Positions 52,232 through 61,684 of a stretch of DNA of 64,000 bases are shown piece after piece; position 1 is the stretch's first letter, and every line of letters begins with the position of its first letter. This stretch comes from a virus: positions 1 through 64,000 of IMG/VR virus record IMGVR_UViG_3300032241_002679. One strand, 5' to 3'. Below the pieces are notes generated by a model. It was not told the origin of the DNA. It saw only the letters and a program-made list of their open reading frames with translations, and made no database searches. The position numbers and the translations under genes are program-made.

Positions 52232-52918
52232 ATGAATTTTACATTTGGAATAATTACTGGTGGTAATAATGAAATAAATATTAATCAAATTATTGATTCA
52301 ATTGAAAATCAAAATATACCAAATTATGAGATTATAATAGTCGGTGATTGTAATTTAAATAGAAAAAAAACACACATTGTAAAATTTAATGAAAGATCAA
52401 AACCAATGTGGATTACCAAGAAAAAAAATATAATTACAAATACTGCGAATTATGATAATATAGTCTATTTACATGATTATGTAAAATTCAATGATAAATG
52501 GTATGAGGGTCAAATCAAAAGCGGTTCAGACTTTAAAGTAAGAATGGATAAAATAATTGATTTTTATGGTAACCGCTTTAGGGATTGGTGTATTTGGCCG
52601 CATAATAATAATTTCATGGATTCAATAATAGAAAGAGATTGTTTAATACCATATAACATGATTCATTTATCTAAATATATGTACATATCTGGCACATATT
52701 GGATTGCCAAAAAAGAAGTTATGTTAGAATTTCCATTGGATGAAAATTTATCTTGGGGTCAGGGAGAAGATGTTTTATGGTCAAAACAAGTAAGAAATAA
52801 ATATGAATTTAATATGAATTCATACTCAACCGTACAACTTATTAAATTAAACAAAGATAAAGTTTTTAACGAGCCTAATGAAGAAAAAATAAAAATATTA
52901 AATAATATAAAAAATTAA
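52232..52918 (+). CDS. GT2-family glycosyltransferase
   Basis: 228 residues. FTFGIITGGNNEININQIID, then NIPNYEIIIVGDCNLNRKK (GT2 'S-x-x-x-Q..x-EIIVVDD' plan), KNIITNTANYDNIVYLHDYV (metal-site strand, HDY), and SGTYWIAKKEVMLEFPLDEN, GQGEDVLWSKQVRN. This is a small GT-A enzyme. Acceptor unknown. Confidence 0.72.
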   Translation: MNFTFGIITGGNNEININQIIDSIENQNIPNYEIIIVGDCNLNRKKTHIVKFNERSKPMWITKKKNIITNTANYDNIVYLHDYVKFNDKWYEGQIKSGSDFKVRMDKIIDFYGNRFRDWCIWPHNNNFMDSIIERDCLIPYNMIHLSKYMYISGTYWIAKKEVMLEFPLDENLSWGQGEDVLWSKQVRNKYEFNMNSYSTVQLIKLNKDKVFNEPNEEKIKILNNIKN

Positions 52919-52921
52919 AGA

Positions 52922-53557
52922 ATGCATATATTAAACAAATGTTTTGATAAAATTTATGTTATAACAATAGAGGGTTCTTTCAGAATAGAAAGAATGAAAG
53001 AACGTTTAAATGGTATTGATTATGAATTTTTTTATGGTGTAAATGGTGCTACGTTGGATAAAACCCCATATATTCAAATGGGCTCCAAACAGACAAGGGG
53101 TCAATTAGGTTGTACACTTAGTCATTACAATTTATATAAAAAAATAGTTAATGAAAATCTATATGATAAAGTGTTGATATTAGAAGACGATTCAATTTTT
53201 ACTGATAATTTAAATGAATTAGAAAAATATATGAAACAATTACCCCAAGACTGGGGAATGTTTTACTTAGGTTGGGATGGCGGAGGTAATATTAAGCCTA
53301 ACTTTTCTCCTAATTTGTGTGAAATATCCAATAATAATTTATTTGTTCTTCATTGTACTCATGCCATATCAATAAGACCATGGTTTGCCCAGAAAATGCT
53401 TGAATTAAATAAAAATGCTTTATATACTGCTGATGGTTCATTTACGGAAATAGTTAAACAATTTGGGGTTAAAACATATGCTGCTATTCCTAAAATAATA
53501 AATCCAGATAACATGGAATCTATAACATGTAACATAGACAGAGATTATGGGTTCTGA
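52922..53557 (+). CDS. GT25-family glycosyltransferase
   Basis: 211 residues. CFDKIYVITIEGSFRIERMK, then FFYGVNGATLDK, TRGQLGCTLSHYNLYKKIV, and the site KVLILEDDSIFTDNL are GT25. The Ser/His-rich HCTHAISIRPWFAQKML and DGSFTEIVKQFGVKTYAAIP follow. A second, divergent copy beside the enzyme at 49990; the pair may act in succession. The end overlaps the transketolase gene by 11 bases. Confidence 0.82.
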   Translation: MHILNKCFDKIYVITIEGSFRIERMKERLNGIDYEFFYGVNGATLDKTPYIQMGSKQTRGQLGCTLSHYNLYKKIVNENLYDKVLILEDDSIFTDNLNELEKYMKQLPQDWGMFYLGWDGGGNIKPNFSPNLCEISNNNLFVLHCTHAISIRPWFAQKMLELNKNALYTADGSFTEIVKQFGVKTYAAIPKIINPDNMESITCNIDRDYGF

Positions 53558-54866
53558 TAAATTGATTAAACGAATAATAGATCTTTCTTATACATCAAAA
53601 GAAGGTCATATACCAAGTTCTCTTTCAGTCTTGGACATATTGTATGTTCTATATGGTAAAATATTAAAAAATGAAGACAGATTCATTTTGAGCAAAGGAC
53701 ATGCATCTCTTGGATTGTATGTTATATTAGAGCATTTCAATTTATTAGAATATAATCTTGATGATTTTTGCAAATATAATAGTAGTATAGGCGGTCACCC
53801 AAGTAATAAATTAAAACATATTGAAGCCTCAACTGGTTCTCTAGGTCATGGATTACCAATCGCTGTTGGTATTGCTATGGGTGAAAAAATACAAAAAACT
53901 AATAATAAAGTTTTTGTAGTTATAGGAGATGGTGAATCAAATGAAGGAACAATTTGGGAATCAGCTTTATTAGCCTCTAATCATAATCTAAATAATCTTT
54001 ATTGTATTATGGATTATAACCATTCAAATGATAGAGCGTTAAAATTGGATAGTGTAATAAATAAATTTAATGCGTTTAATTGGCATACGATAGAAATTGA
54101 TGGGCATAATGAAAATGAAATAATAAAAGCTTTAGAAACAAATTCAGATAAACCAATTTTTATTTTGGCTAACACCGTAAAGGGTAAGGGAATATCAATA
54201 ATTGAAAATAATCCAGAATGGCATCATAAAATCCCAAATGATGAAGAATATAAAAAACTTATTAATACAATTTATTTAGATAAAATAAATTTACTAATAC
54301 AATCATCTAATAATCTTGGTCAGACATTTCAAGAAGTTTTTAATTTGGTAAATTATGTAATTGAAACAAGAAATATAATTGGTGATATTGCTGAAGTAGG
54401 TGTTTATTCTGGGGACAGTGCTAAAATATTAGAATATTTTAAAGATGAAAATAAGAAATTATACCTATTTGATACATTTGAAGGATTAAAAGATTGCGGG
54501 GAAAAGGATGGTGATTATTTAAAAAACGGTTTTTTATTTTATGATTATAATAGTACAATAGAAAGATTTAAAAATAATGATAGTGTTATAATATCTAAGG
54601 GTTATTTTCCAGAAGAAACTGGAAATATATTAAATGATAAAAAATTTTCTTTTGTTCATTTAGATGTTGATACGTATCAATCAACTTTTAATTGTCTTAA
54701 TTATTTTTATGATAAAATGAGTAGTCATGGTATTTTTATTATACATGATTATACAGGAAATAATCAAACTGAAGGTGTTTCATTGGCTGTTGATGAATTT
54801 TTTAAAAATAAATTAGAAAAACCTAATATTATTGGAACGTCACAATGTATAATAATAAAACAATGA
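53547..54866 (+). CDS. Transketolase N-terminal (TPP) domain fused to a TylF-like methyltransferase
   Basis: 439 residues. Residues 1-235 are the transketolase TPP half: SYTSKEGHIPSSLSVLDILY, RFILSKGHASLGLYVIL, GHPSNKLKHIEASTGSLGHG, and the GDGESNEGTIWESALLASNH/N motif that binds ThDP. Residues about 245-439 are a TylF/macrocin-type O-methyltransferase: GDIAEVGVYSGDSAKILEYF, LYLFDTFEGLKDCG, FSFVHLDVDTYQSTFNCLNY, and GIFIIHDYTG. I know no standard enzyme with this pair; the fusion suggests two steps on one sugar intermediate. The transketolase C-half is the next gene. Confidence 0.82.
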   Translation: MGSDKLIKRIIDLSYTSKEGHIPSSLSVLDILYVLYGKILKNEDRFILSKGHASLGLYVILEHFNLLEYNLDDFCKYNSSIGGHPSNKLKHIEASTGSLGHGLPIAVGIAMGEKIQKTNNKVFVVIGDGESNEGTIWESALLASNHNLNNLYCIMDYNHSNDRALKLDSVINKFNAFNWHTIEIDGHNENEIIKALETNSDKPIFILANTVKGKGISIIENNPEWHHKIPNDEEYKKLINTIYLDKINLLIQSSNNLGQTFQEVFNLVNYVIETRNIIGDIAEVGVYSGDSAKILEYFKDENKKLYLFDTFEGLKDCGEKDGDYLKNGFLFYDYNSTIERFKNNDSVIISKGYFPEETGNILNDKKFSFVHLDVDTYQSTFNCLNYFYDKMSSHGIFIIHDYTGNNQTEGVSLAVDEFFKNKLEKPNIIGTSQCIIIKQ

Positions 54867-55744
54867 GAAAACAATTAATAAATTCTGTTGAAAAAGTATT
54901 GTTTAATAATGATAAAACAATTTTATTATTAGGGGACATTGGTGTATTTGGTTTTAGAAATGCGTTTCAAAATTATTCAGACAGAGTTTATAATATAGGT
55001 ATACTAGAGCAAAGTACAATTAGTTTAGCCTCTGGCATGGCCATTACGGGTCTTATACCAATAGTTCATACTATTGCACCATTTATAGTAGAAAGAGCTT
55101 TAGAACAACTTAAAATAGATTTTGGATATCAAGAATTAGGTGGAAATTTTATTACTGTTGGCGCATCATATGATTATGCTGCTTTAGGGCCAACACATCA
55201 TTGCCCAGCAGATGTTTCATTATTACTAACAATTCCAAATATGGAAATTATTGTGCCTGGGACTAGTAATGAATTTGATCAATTATTTAATATTGGTTAT
55301 AATAATAATACACCGACATATTATAGGCTTAGTGAATTCGAAAATAATGTTTCAAATAACGTAACTTATGGGAAAGGAAATATTATTAAAATTGGTTTTA
55401 ATGGGGTTATTGTATGTATTGGTAATATGTTATCCAATGTCATTGAAGCGACAAGAAATTTAGACATTACGATCTTATATTATACCAGTATTAATCCCTT
55501 TGATAGTGATTTATTATTAAATAATTATTTATACGATAAACCCATAATAGTAATAGAACCATTTTATGAGGGAAGTATAAATTATAAAATAACTAAAACA
55601 TTAGAAGGCAAAAATTACAAATTATTTAATATTGGTGTTCCACATAAATTCTTAAAAAACTATGGCACTAAATTAGAACACGATGAGCATTTAGGGTTAG
55701 ATATAAAAGGACTTAAAAATAAAATAGAACAATGTCTTATATAA
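54863..55744 (+). CDS. Transketolase C-terminal half
   Basis: 293 residues from ATG 54863, which overlaps the preceding stop as ATGA; an upstream ATG at 54845 is also open. It has the pyrimidine-binding and C-terminal domains: ILLLGDIGVFGFRNAFQNYS, RVYNIGILEQSTISLASGMA, FIVERALEQLKIDFGYQ, and THHCPADVSLLLTIPNMEII. Together with the previous gene it makes a split transketolase of the type found in sugar and antibiotic clusters. Confidence 0.85.
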   Translation: MRKQLINSVEKVLFNNDKTILLLGDIGVFGFRNAFQNYSDRVYNIGILEQSTISLASGMAITGLIPIVHTIAPFIVERALEQLKIDFGYQELGGNFITVGASYDYAALGPTHHCPADVSLLLTIPNMEIIVPGTSNEFDQLFNIGYNNNTPTYYRLSEFENNVSNNVTYGKGNIIKIGFNGVIVCIGNMLSNVIEATRNLDITILYYTSINPFDSDLLLNNYLYDKPIIVIEPFYEGSINYKITKTLEGKNYKLFNIGVPHKFLKNYGTKLEHDEHLGLDIKGLKNKIEQCLI

Positions 55745-56751
55745 TTGAGGAGGAAGCAAAAAATATAGTCTCTAATATAAATTTTGAATTACTTAGAGAT
55801 AAAAAAATACTTATAACTGGTGCTTCTGGTTTAATAGGTATTTTTCTTATAGCTTCTTTAAAGGAAATTAAAGAAAAATATAATATTAGCATTTATGCTT
55901 GGATAAATAACTCATTAGATGATAATATTTCAAGAATATTTAGTGGATGTAATATATTACAAGGGGATATTACTAATATAAATACATTTCAAGATATGAA
56001 TATGTTTGATTGTATTATACATGCCGCTGGTTATGGGCAACCAACTAAATTTATGGATGATAAAATTAAAACAATACATTTAAATACTACAACTATCATC
56101 AACTTATTTAAGTATCTTAATCCTAATGGTAAATTTTTATTTGTTAGTACTAGTGAATTATATAGTGGTTTAGATTATGAAAATATTACTGAAGAACAAA
56201 TAGGTATAACAAATACAAATCATCCACGCTCATGCTATATTGAAGGTAAACGATGTGGAGAAGCTATATGTTATTCATATATCGATAAAGGATTTGATAT
56301 TAAAATTATTAGACTTAGCTTAGCTTATGGGCCTGGTACAAAAAAAAATGATGGTAGGGTATTAAATTCATTAATCCAAAAAGGATTGACTGAAAATTCT
56401 ATTAGACTAATGGATTCTGGTGATGCTATTAGAACTTATGGTTATATAACTGATATTATCGAAATGTTTTGGAATATTTTATTATTTGGAAAAGAAATAT
56501 TGTATAATGTTGGTGGTAAGTCGATAACAACAATATTAGAATTAGCCAGATTAATTGGTTTTGAACTTAATAAAAAAGTTATTATACCAAATGTATCACA
56601 AGAAATTTTAGGTAACCCTAAGTTTGTTAATATTAGTTTAAATAGATATTTAAGTGAATTTAAAAAAGAAAATTTTATTTCATTAAAAGATGGGATAGAA
56701 AAAACAATAAAATGGCAAAAAAAAATATACAATGGAACAAACAATACATAA
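55732..56751 (+). CDS. NAD-dependent SDR epimerase/decarboxylase
   Basis: 339 residues. Rossmann motif KILITGASGLIGIFLIASL (GxxGxxG), then DCIIHAAGYGQP, FLFVSTSELYSG and the catalytic CYIEGKRCGEAICYSY (Y-x-x-x-K). The 'Y-x-EGKR' form is typical of UDP-glucuronate decarboxylase-like enzymes. Then IIRLSLAYGPGT and NDGRVLNSLIQKGL. It makes or changes a nucleotide sugar; the exact reaction is uncertain. Confidence 0.82.
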   Translation: MSYIIEEEAKNIVSNINFELLRDKKILITGASGLIGIFLIASLKEIKEKYNISIYAWINNSLDDNISRIFSGCNILQGDITNINTFQDMNMFDCIIHAAGYGQPTKFMDDKIKTIHLNTTTIINLFKYLNPNGKFLFVSTSELYSGLDYENITEEQIGITNTNHPRSCYIEGKRCGEAICYSYIDKGFDIKIIRLSLAYGPGTKKNDGRVLNSLIQKGLTENSIRLMDSGDAIRTYGYITDIIEMFWNILLFGKEILYNVGGKSITTILELARLIGFELNKKVIIPNVSQEILGNPKFVNISLNRYLSEFKKENFISLKDGIEKTIKWQKKIYNGTNNT

Positions 56752-56962
56752 AATTACACCAAAAGATTTGGAAAAAATTTTAGGGTTTAATATTAATGAA
56801 ACATTAAAAAATAAAATTGAAAAATTTGATTTAAAATATAGGCCATTAACTTATGAGGAAAGAAATGATTATATATTAAATGTAATAAACGTATTAACGA
56901 ATGACATTATTAAATCTGGTGAACATAGAATATCTGAATGGGAAAATGCTTTATGCCATTAG
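56732..56962 (+). CDS. N-terminal fragment of a methyltransferase (frameshifted)
   Basis: 76 codons: MEQTIHKITPKDLEKILGFN, LTYEERNDYILNVINVLTND, IIKSGEHRISEWENALCH and stop. Such a segment usually precedes a class I methyltransferase domain. The frame of the next gene continues it if one base is added around 56952-56956 (TTATG to TTAATG, giving ENALMPLVDNF). It is therefore probably the first part of one gene with the 204-residue frame. Confidence 0.55.
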   Translation: MEQTIHKITPKDLEKILGFNINETLKNKIEKFDLKYRPLTYEERNDYILNVINVLTNDIIKSGEHRISEWENALCH

Positions 56963-57552
56963 TTGATAATTTTGATTATAAAATACATATTTGTTTAGTA
57001 GATGCCGTACTCCAACATTATTTACAAAATGTGGAGAATATATTTGAATTTGGGTGTGGGCCAGCTTATCATTTAATAAGATTAAATGAATTCAATAAAA
57101 ATGTCAAATTAAATGGTTGTGATTGGACAATTAGTTCGCAAAATATAATCAACGAAATCAATTCTTTATTAGATTTAAATATTAATGGGATTAATTTTAA
57201 TTTTTTTAAACCAGATTATAATATTGACATACCAAAAAATAGTGGTATATATACAATTGCAGCGTTAGAACAAATTGGGGAAAACTTTAAAGAATTTGTT
57301 GATTTTTTATTATTTAAAAATCCAGAGATCTGTATTCATATGGAACCAATCGATGAATTATTAGATAATAATTTAATAGATACTTTATCAAAAAAATATT
57401 TTAGAAAAAGGAATTATTTAAAGGGATTTTTACCATATTTAGAAAAATTAGAAACAGAAAATAAAATAGAAATAATAACAAAACAAAGAACTTATTCTGG
57501 AAGTTATTTTATAGAAGGCCATTCTTTGATTGTTTGGAAAATTAAAAAATAA
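56938..57552 (+). CDS. SAM-dependent methyltransferase domain (main part)
   Basis: 204 codons. Rossmann motif I NIFEFGCGPAYHLIRLNEF, then KLNGCDWTISSQNIINEINS, and SGIYTIAALEQIGENFKEFV. It ends with RTYSGSYFIEGHSLIVWKIK. The real N-terminus is probably encoded by the frame at 56732. If the break is genuine, a short product from ATG 56938 or 56953 lacks the leading helices. Methylates a sugar or related acceptor in the cluster. Confidence 0.7.
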   Translation: MGKCFMPLVDNFDYKIHICLVDAVLQHYLQNVENIFEFGCGPAYHLIRLNEFNKNVKLNGCDWTISSQNIINEINSLLDLNINGINFNFFKPDYNIDIPKNSGIYTIAALEQIGENFKEFVDFLLFKNPEICIHMEPIDELLDNNLIDTLSKKYFRKRNYLKGFLPYLEKLETENKIEIITKQRTYSGSYFIEGHSLIVWKIKK

Positions 57553-57555
57553 ACT

Positions 57556-58473
57556 ATGAATATATTAGTTACAGGAGGTGCTGGTTATAAAGGGGTTTTA
57601 TTGACAGAAGAATTATTAAAATTAGGGCATAAAGTTACTGTATTAGATAATTTTATGTATGGATATGATACTTTATTACATTTAATTTCGGATAAAAATT
57701 TAAGTATTAATAAAGTAGATATTAGAAATTTAAATAAGAAGGATGTTAAAAATTTTGAAATAATTTATCATTTAGCGGGGATTAGTGGAATGCCAGCTTG
57801 TGCTACAAATCCACATTCAGCTGAAAGTATAAATGTTGACTCAGTCAGAAATTTAGTGAGCTTTATGTCCAAAGAACAATTATTAATTAATGCTTCTACT
57901 ACATCTATGTATGGTTATTCGGAAACTATATGTACCGAAAATTCCGTAATATCACCTGTAAGCATTTATGGTAAAACAAAGTATATTTCTGAAAATATTA
58001 TTCAAGAAAGGGAAAATAGCATTTCACTAAGATTTGCAACTGTTTTTGGGATATCACCAAAAATGAGAAATGATTTAATGGTTAATGATTTTACATATAA
58101 AGCAATAACAGATAGAAGTTTAATTTTATTTGCTGGAGATACTAAACGTACTTTTATTCATATAAAAGATGCTATTAGAGCATATATTTTTGCTATGAAT
58201 AATTCATCTATAATGAGAGGTAATGTCTATAATGTTGGTGATGAAATAATGAATTTATCTAAAAAAGATATTGCGGATAACATTGCAAAATATATCAAAT
58301 TTGAATTAGTTACTTCTAATTTACCTGATTTAGATAAACGAAATTTTGAAATATCGTTTAAAAAAATAAAAAAAATGGGATTTAAATTAGAATACGGATT
58401 AAATGATGGAATAATGGATTTAGTAAAACTATATTCATATTATGTTCAATATGCACCTTATAAAATAATATAA
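57556..58473 (+). CDS. NAD-dependent epimerase/dehydratase
   Basis: 305 residues. MNILVTGGAGYKGVLLTEEL (GxxGxxG with GY), then NFEIIYHLAGISGMPACATN, LINASTTSMYGYSETICTEN, and the catalytic SPVSIYGKTKYISENII (Y-x-x-x-K). Then SISLRFATVFGISPKMRNDL and FAGDTKRTFIHIKDAIRAYI. This is the extended SDR fold used in nucleotide-sugar epimerases and dehydratases. Confidence 0.85.
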   Translation: MNILVTGGAGYKGVLLTEELLKLGHKVTVLDNFMYGYDTLLHLISDKNLSINKVDIRNLNKKDVKNFEIIYHLAGISGMPACATNPHSAESINVDSVRNLVSFMSKEQLLINASTTSMYGYSETICTENSVISPVSIYGKTKYISENIIQERENSISLRFATVFGISPKMRNDLMVNDFTYKAITDRSLILFAGDTKRTFIHIKDAIRAYIFAMNNSSIMRGNVYNVGDEIMNLSKKDIADNIAKYIKFELVTSNLPDLDKRNFEISFKKIKKMGFKLEYGLNDGIMDLVKLYSYYVQYAPYKII

Positions 58474-59402
58474 TGGATATTAGATTATACTTTCATGAAT
58501 TTTGGGGTGATTTTAATAAAAACGATAACATATGGTTATGGCTTTTAAGACAAAATCATAATGTCATTTTAGATGATATTAATCCTAATTTAGTAATTAC
58601 TATGGGAACAGGACACAAACCATTTCCTAATGCTTATACAATTTATTATTGTAATGAACCATATTTTCCTAATTTAGATGATCTTGATACCATAGCTAAT
58701 CATTTCTTGTCTAATTTTTATATTGATATACCAAATCATACAAGATTTCCGTCATACTATATGTATATTCATGAATTTATAAGAACTGGACTAATATCAG
58801 ACTTATCATTTTTTAAACAAAATAATAGAAAAATACCAATAAAAACACATTTTTGTTGTTTTGTCAGTAAAAGTTTAAATGGTAAACGTGGAGATTTTTT
58901 TCATAAATTAAGTAAATATAAACAAGTAGATACTAATGTTTTACCATATGGTCATTTTAACGTCCCATATGATAATTCATCTTTTAATTCTTCTAAGCCT
59001 AAAATTGAATTTATAAAAAAATATAAATTTAATATAGCATTTGAAAATAATTACAGAGGCGGTTACCAATGCTGGCCTAATGCTATTTTAAATAACGGAT
59101 ATTTGGTTGACATGGGTGGATTAATATCGGAAAAATTAATTGAACCATTTATTAGTGGCACTATTCCAATATATTGGGGGAGTAAGATGGTATCGAATGA
59201 ATTCAATCCTAATACATTTTTAAATTATTATGATTTTGATAGTGAAGATAAATTAATTGAAAAAATAATAGAACTTGATAATGATGATAATAAGTATAAT
59301 GATTATTTTAAAGAACCCATATCTACAACCAATCAGGCTAATGTGTTAGATTTTGATTATATTATTAGTCTATTGGATAACATAATTAAAAATATAAAAT
59401 AG
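58473..59402 (+). CDS. GT10-like (fucosyltransferase-fold) glycosyltransferase
   Basis: 309 residues. MDIRLYFHEFWGDFNKNDNI, THFCCFVSKSLNGKRGDFFH, then KKYKFNIAFENNYRGGY, ISEKLIEPFISGTIPIYWGS, VSNEFNPNTFLNYYDF. This is the GT10 consensus, closer to canonical alpha-1,3-fucosyltransferases than the copy at 51403. Adds fucose or a similar 6-deoxy sugar to a glycan. Confidence 0.85.
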   Translation: MDIRLYFHEFWGDFNKNDNIWLWLLRQNHNVILDDINPNLVITMGTGHKPFPNAYTIYYCNEPYFPNLDDLDTIANHFLSNFYIDIPNHTRFPSYYMYIHEFIRTGLISDLSFFKQNNRKIPIKTHFCCFVSKSLNGKRGDFFHKLSKYKQVDTNVLPYGHFNVPYDNSSFNSSKPKIEFIKKYKFNIAFENNYRGGYQCWPNAILNNGYLVDMGGLISEKLIEPFISGTIPIYWGSKMVSNEFNPNTFLNYYDFDSEDKLIEKIIELDNDDNKYNDYFKEPISTTNQANVLDFDYIISLLDNIIKNIK

Positions 59403-59403
59403 T

Positions 59404-60786
59404 ATGGAAAAAAATATAAAATTAATAATTTTTGATTTGGATGGTGTTTTAGTTGATGCTAAAGAAATACATTATGAGGCTTTAAATAAATCATTAAGTT
59501 CTATTAATAAAAATTACATTATAACAAGAGAAGAACATTTATCTATTTATGATGGACTACCTACAAAAATTAAATTAGAAAAATTAACCAGTAATAAAGG
59601 ATTACCTAAAGAATTTCATGAAATAGTTTGGCAAAGAAAACAAGAATTTACTAAAGATGTTATAAAAGAAAAATTATCGGAAAACACTAGATTAATAAAT
59701 GTTTTAAAATCTTTAAAAGAAAATGGTTATAAAATATATGTAGCATCTAATTCTATTAGAGAATCTTTAAAATTAATGCTATATAAAACTGGATTAATTG
59801 AATATGTTGATTATTATTTATCCAATGATGACGTTACTCATCCAAAACCACATCCAGAAATTTATTTAAAATGTATGATACATGCTGGTGCTAAACCAAG
59901 CGAAACATTAATTGTTGAGGATAGTTTACATGGCAGAGAAGCGGCAATAAGTTCTGGTGGGATATTATGTCCCGTGGATTCACCCGAAGATGTGACATAC
60001 GAAAAATTGAAAAAACAATTAGATGAAATAAGTGATAAAAAAAATGAAAATAAAAAATGGATATCCGATGATTTTAATGTTTTGATCCCAATGGCTGGTG
60101 CTGGTTCAAGATTTGCATTAGCTGGATATACATTTCCTAAACCATTAATAGAAGTGCGTCAAAAACCGATGATTCAAGTTGTTATTGAAAATTTGAATAT
60201 AAAGGCTAATTACATTTATATTGTTCAAAAAGAACATTATGAAAAATATAATCTTAAATTTGTTTTGAACCTCATAACCCCAAATTGTCAAATTGTACAA
60301 GTTGACGGTTTAACACAAGGTGCTGCATGTACAACACTTTTAGCAAAAGATTATATAAATAATGATAAACATTTATTAATAGCAAATTCGGATCAATATA
60401 TTGAATGGAATAGTAATAATTTTTATTATTCAATCATTAATAATAAATCAGATGGAACGGTTGTTACATTTGAATCCACACATCCTAAATGGTCATTTGT
60501 TAAATTAGATCATCAAGATTATATAAGTGAAATAGCCGAAAAAAAACCAATAAGCAATATAGCTACAGTTGGTTTATATTATTGGAATAAAGGCTCAGAG
60601 TATGTAAAATATGCTGAGAAAATGATAAAAAATGAAATAAGAGTAAATAATGAATTTTATGTTGCCCCAGTATATAATGAAGCAATCAAAGACGGATTAA
60701 AATTTAGAACCTATAATATAGAAAAAATGTGGGGACTTGGGACACCAGAAGATTTAAAAATTTATCTAGAAAATAAACATGATTAA
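59404..60786 (+). CDS. HAD phosphatase fused to a sugar nucleotidyltransferase
   Basis: 460 residues. Residues 1-215: HAD with motif I IIFDLDGVLVDAKEIHYEAL (DxDG), the VASNSIRESLK strand, PKPHPEIYLKCM and ETLIVEDSLHGREAAISSGG, as in beta-phosphoglucomutase-like enzymes. Residues about 220-460: nucleotidyltransferase with FNVLIPMAGAGSRFALAGY, FPKPLIEVRQKPMIQVVIEN, DHLLIANSDQYIEW (NSDQ), and FESTHPKWSFV. This combination can remove a phosphate and load a sugar on a nucleotide. The order in the pathway is inferred. Confidence 0.85.
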   Translation: MEKNIKLIIFDLDGVLVDAKEIHYEALNKSLSSINKNYIITREEHLSIYDGLPTKIKLEKLTSNKGLPKEFHEIVWQRKQEFTKDVIKEKLSENTRLINVLKSLKENGYKIYVASNSIRESLKLMLYKTGLIEYVDYYLSNDDVTHPKPHPEIYLKCMIHAGAKPSETLIVEDSLHGREAAISSGGILCPVDSPEDVTYEKLKKQLDEISDKKNENKKWISDDFNVLIPMAGAGSRFALAGYTFPKPLIEVRQKPMIQVVIENLNIKANYIYIVQKEHYEKYNLKFVLNLITPNCQIVQVDGLTQGAACTTLLAKDYINNDKHLLIANSDQYIEWNSNNFYYSIINNKSDGTVVTFESTHPKWSFVKLDHQDYISEIAEKKPISNIATVGLYYWNKGSEYVKYAEKMIKNEIRVNNEFYVAPVYNEAIKDGLKFRTYNIEKMWGLGTPEDLKIYLENKHD

Positions 60787-61671
60787 ATGAATTTAGTAAT
60801 ACCAACATATAATAGACATTACGAATATAATATTAATTTTTTAAAATCATTTGATAAATTTTGTTTGGATAAAAATGATGTAAAAATCAATTTTATTGTT
60901 AGTTCTAATGACTACAATAATTTTATTGGGCTAAAAAATCAATTTACAAATTTAAATATTAATTTTTTTAAATTAAATGATTTATTAATGAGTGTTGATC
61001 AAAAAAGGTTTTCGGATAATTTAAGTTTTTTTGCCCAAAAATATCCATTACAATCAATTAAAAAATTATTTGCTTATAAATGTGTTGATACTGATTATAT
61101 TGTTATTGATAGCGAAAATTTATGTCTTAAAGAATTCAAATTTTCAGATATATTTTATACATTAAAAAATAAACCAATACTCTATTGCAATAATATATAT
61201 CAAAATATTCAAAAAGATGTTAATCAATCATGTAATGATTTATTAAACTATACCAATAATAAATGGTTTTTTGTCAAAAGTTATTGGTTTTATGAACTAG
61301 AATATGTTGAAAAATTATTACAAGAATTAAAGGACTTACATAAAAACGATGTTACTTTAATATTAAAAGATAAATTATTTTTTGATTATCAATTATATTC
61401 TACTTATTTATTTAAACACAATAACAAAAAATTTCTATGTATTGATGAAATTTTAAAAAAAGATTATAATTTTCAAAAACAATTAGATGAATTAGGCGGT
61501 AATTACGAATATATGATGACAATATTAAACGAAGAAAATTATTTAAACTACACAAAAATATTAAATGATTTAGATGAAAGAATTATTCGCCTTCATTGGA
61601 TTGATGAAAATATTAAAAATAAAATAATAAATAATACCAATGTATCTATTGGTACTTTTCATTGGGATTAA
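60787..61671 (+). CDS. Glycosyltransferase-like protein (DUF6492-like)
   Basis: 294 residues. MNLVIPTYNRHYEYNINFLK and YIVIDSENLCLKEFKF, in place of a DxD. Later KWFFVKSYWFYELEYVEKLL and FLCIDEILKKDYNFQK. The GT-A-like strand pattern and place in the cluster fit a DUF6492-type transferase. No further detail can be given. Confidence 0.6.
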   Translation: MNLVIPTYNRHYEYNINFLKSFDKFCLDKNDVKINFIVSSNDYNNFIGLKNQFTNLNINFFKLNDLLMSVDQKRFSDNLSFFAQKYPLQSIKKLFAYKCVDTDYIVIDSENLCLKEFKFSDIFYTLKNKPILYCNNIYQNIQKDVNQSCNDLLNYTNNKWFFVKSYWFYELEYVEKLLQELKDLHKNDVTLILKDKLFFDYQLYSTYLFKHNNKKFLCIDEILKKDYNFQKQLDELGGNYEYMMTILNEENYLNYTKILNDLDERIIRLHWIDENIKNKIINNTNVSIGTFHWD

Positions 61672-61684
61672 TAAAACTTTATTT

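Noticed and set aside
56938-56960. Programmed -1 frameshift at GGGAAAA in the methyltransferase
   Set aside because: The heptamer is not in the register required for the upstream frame, and no pseudoknot or hairpin is evident.
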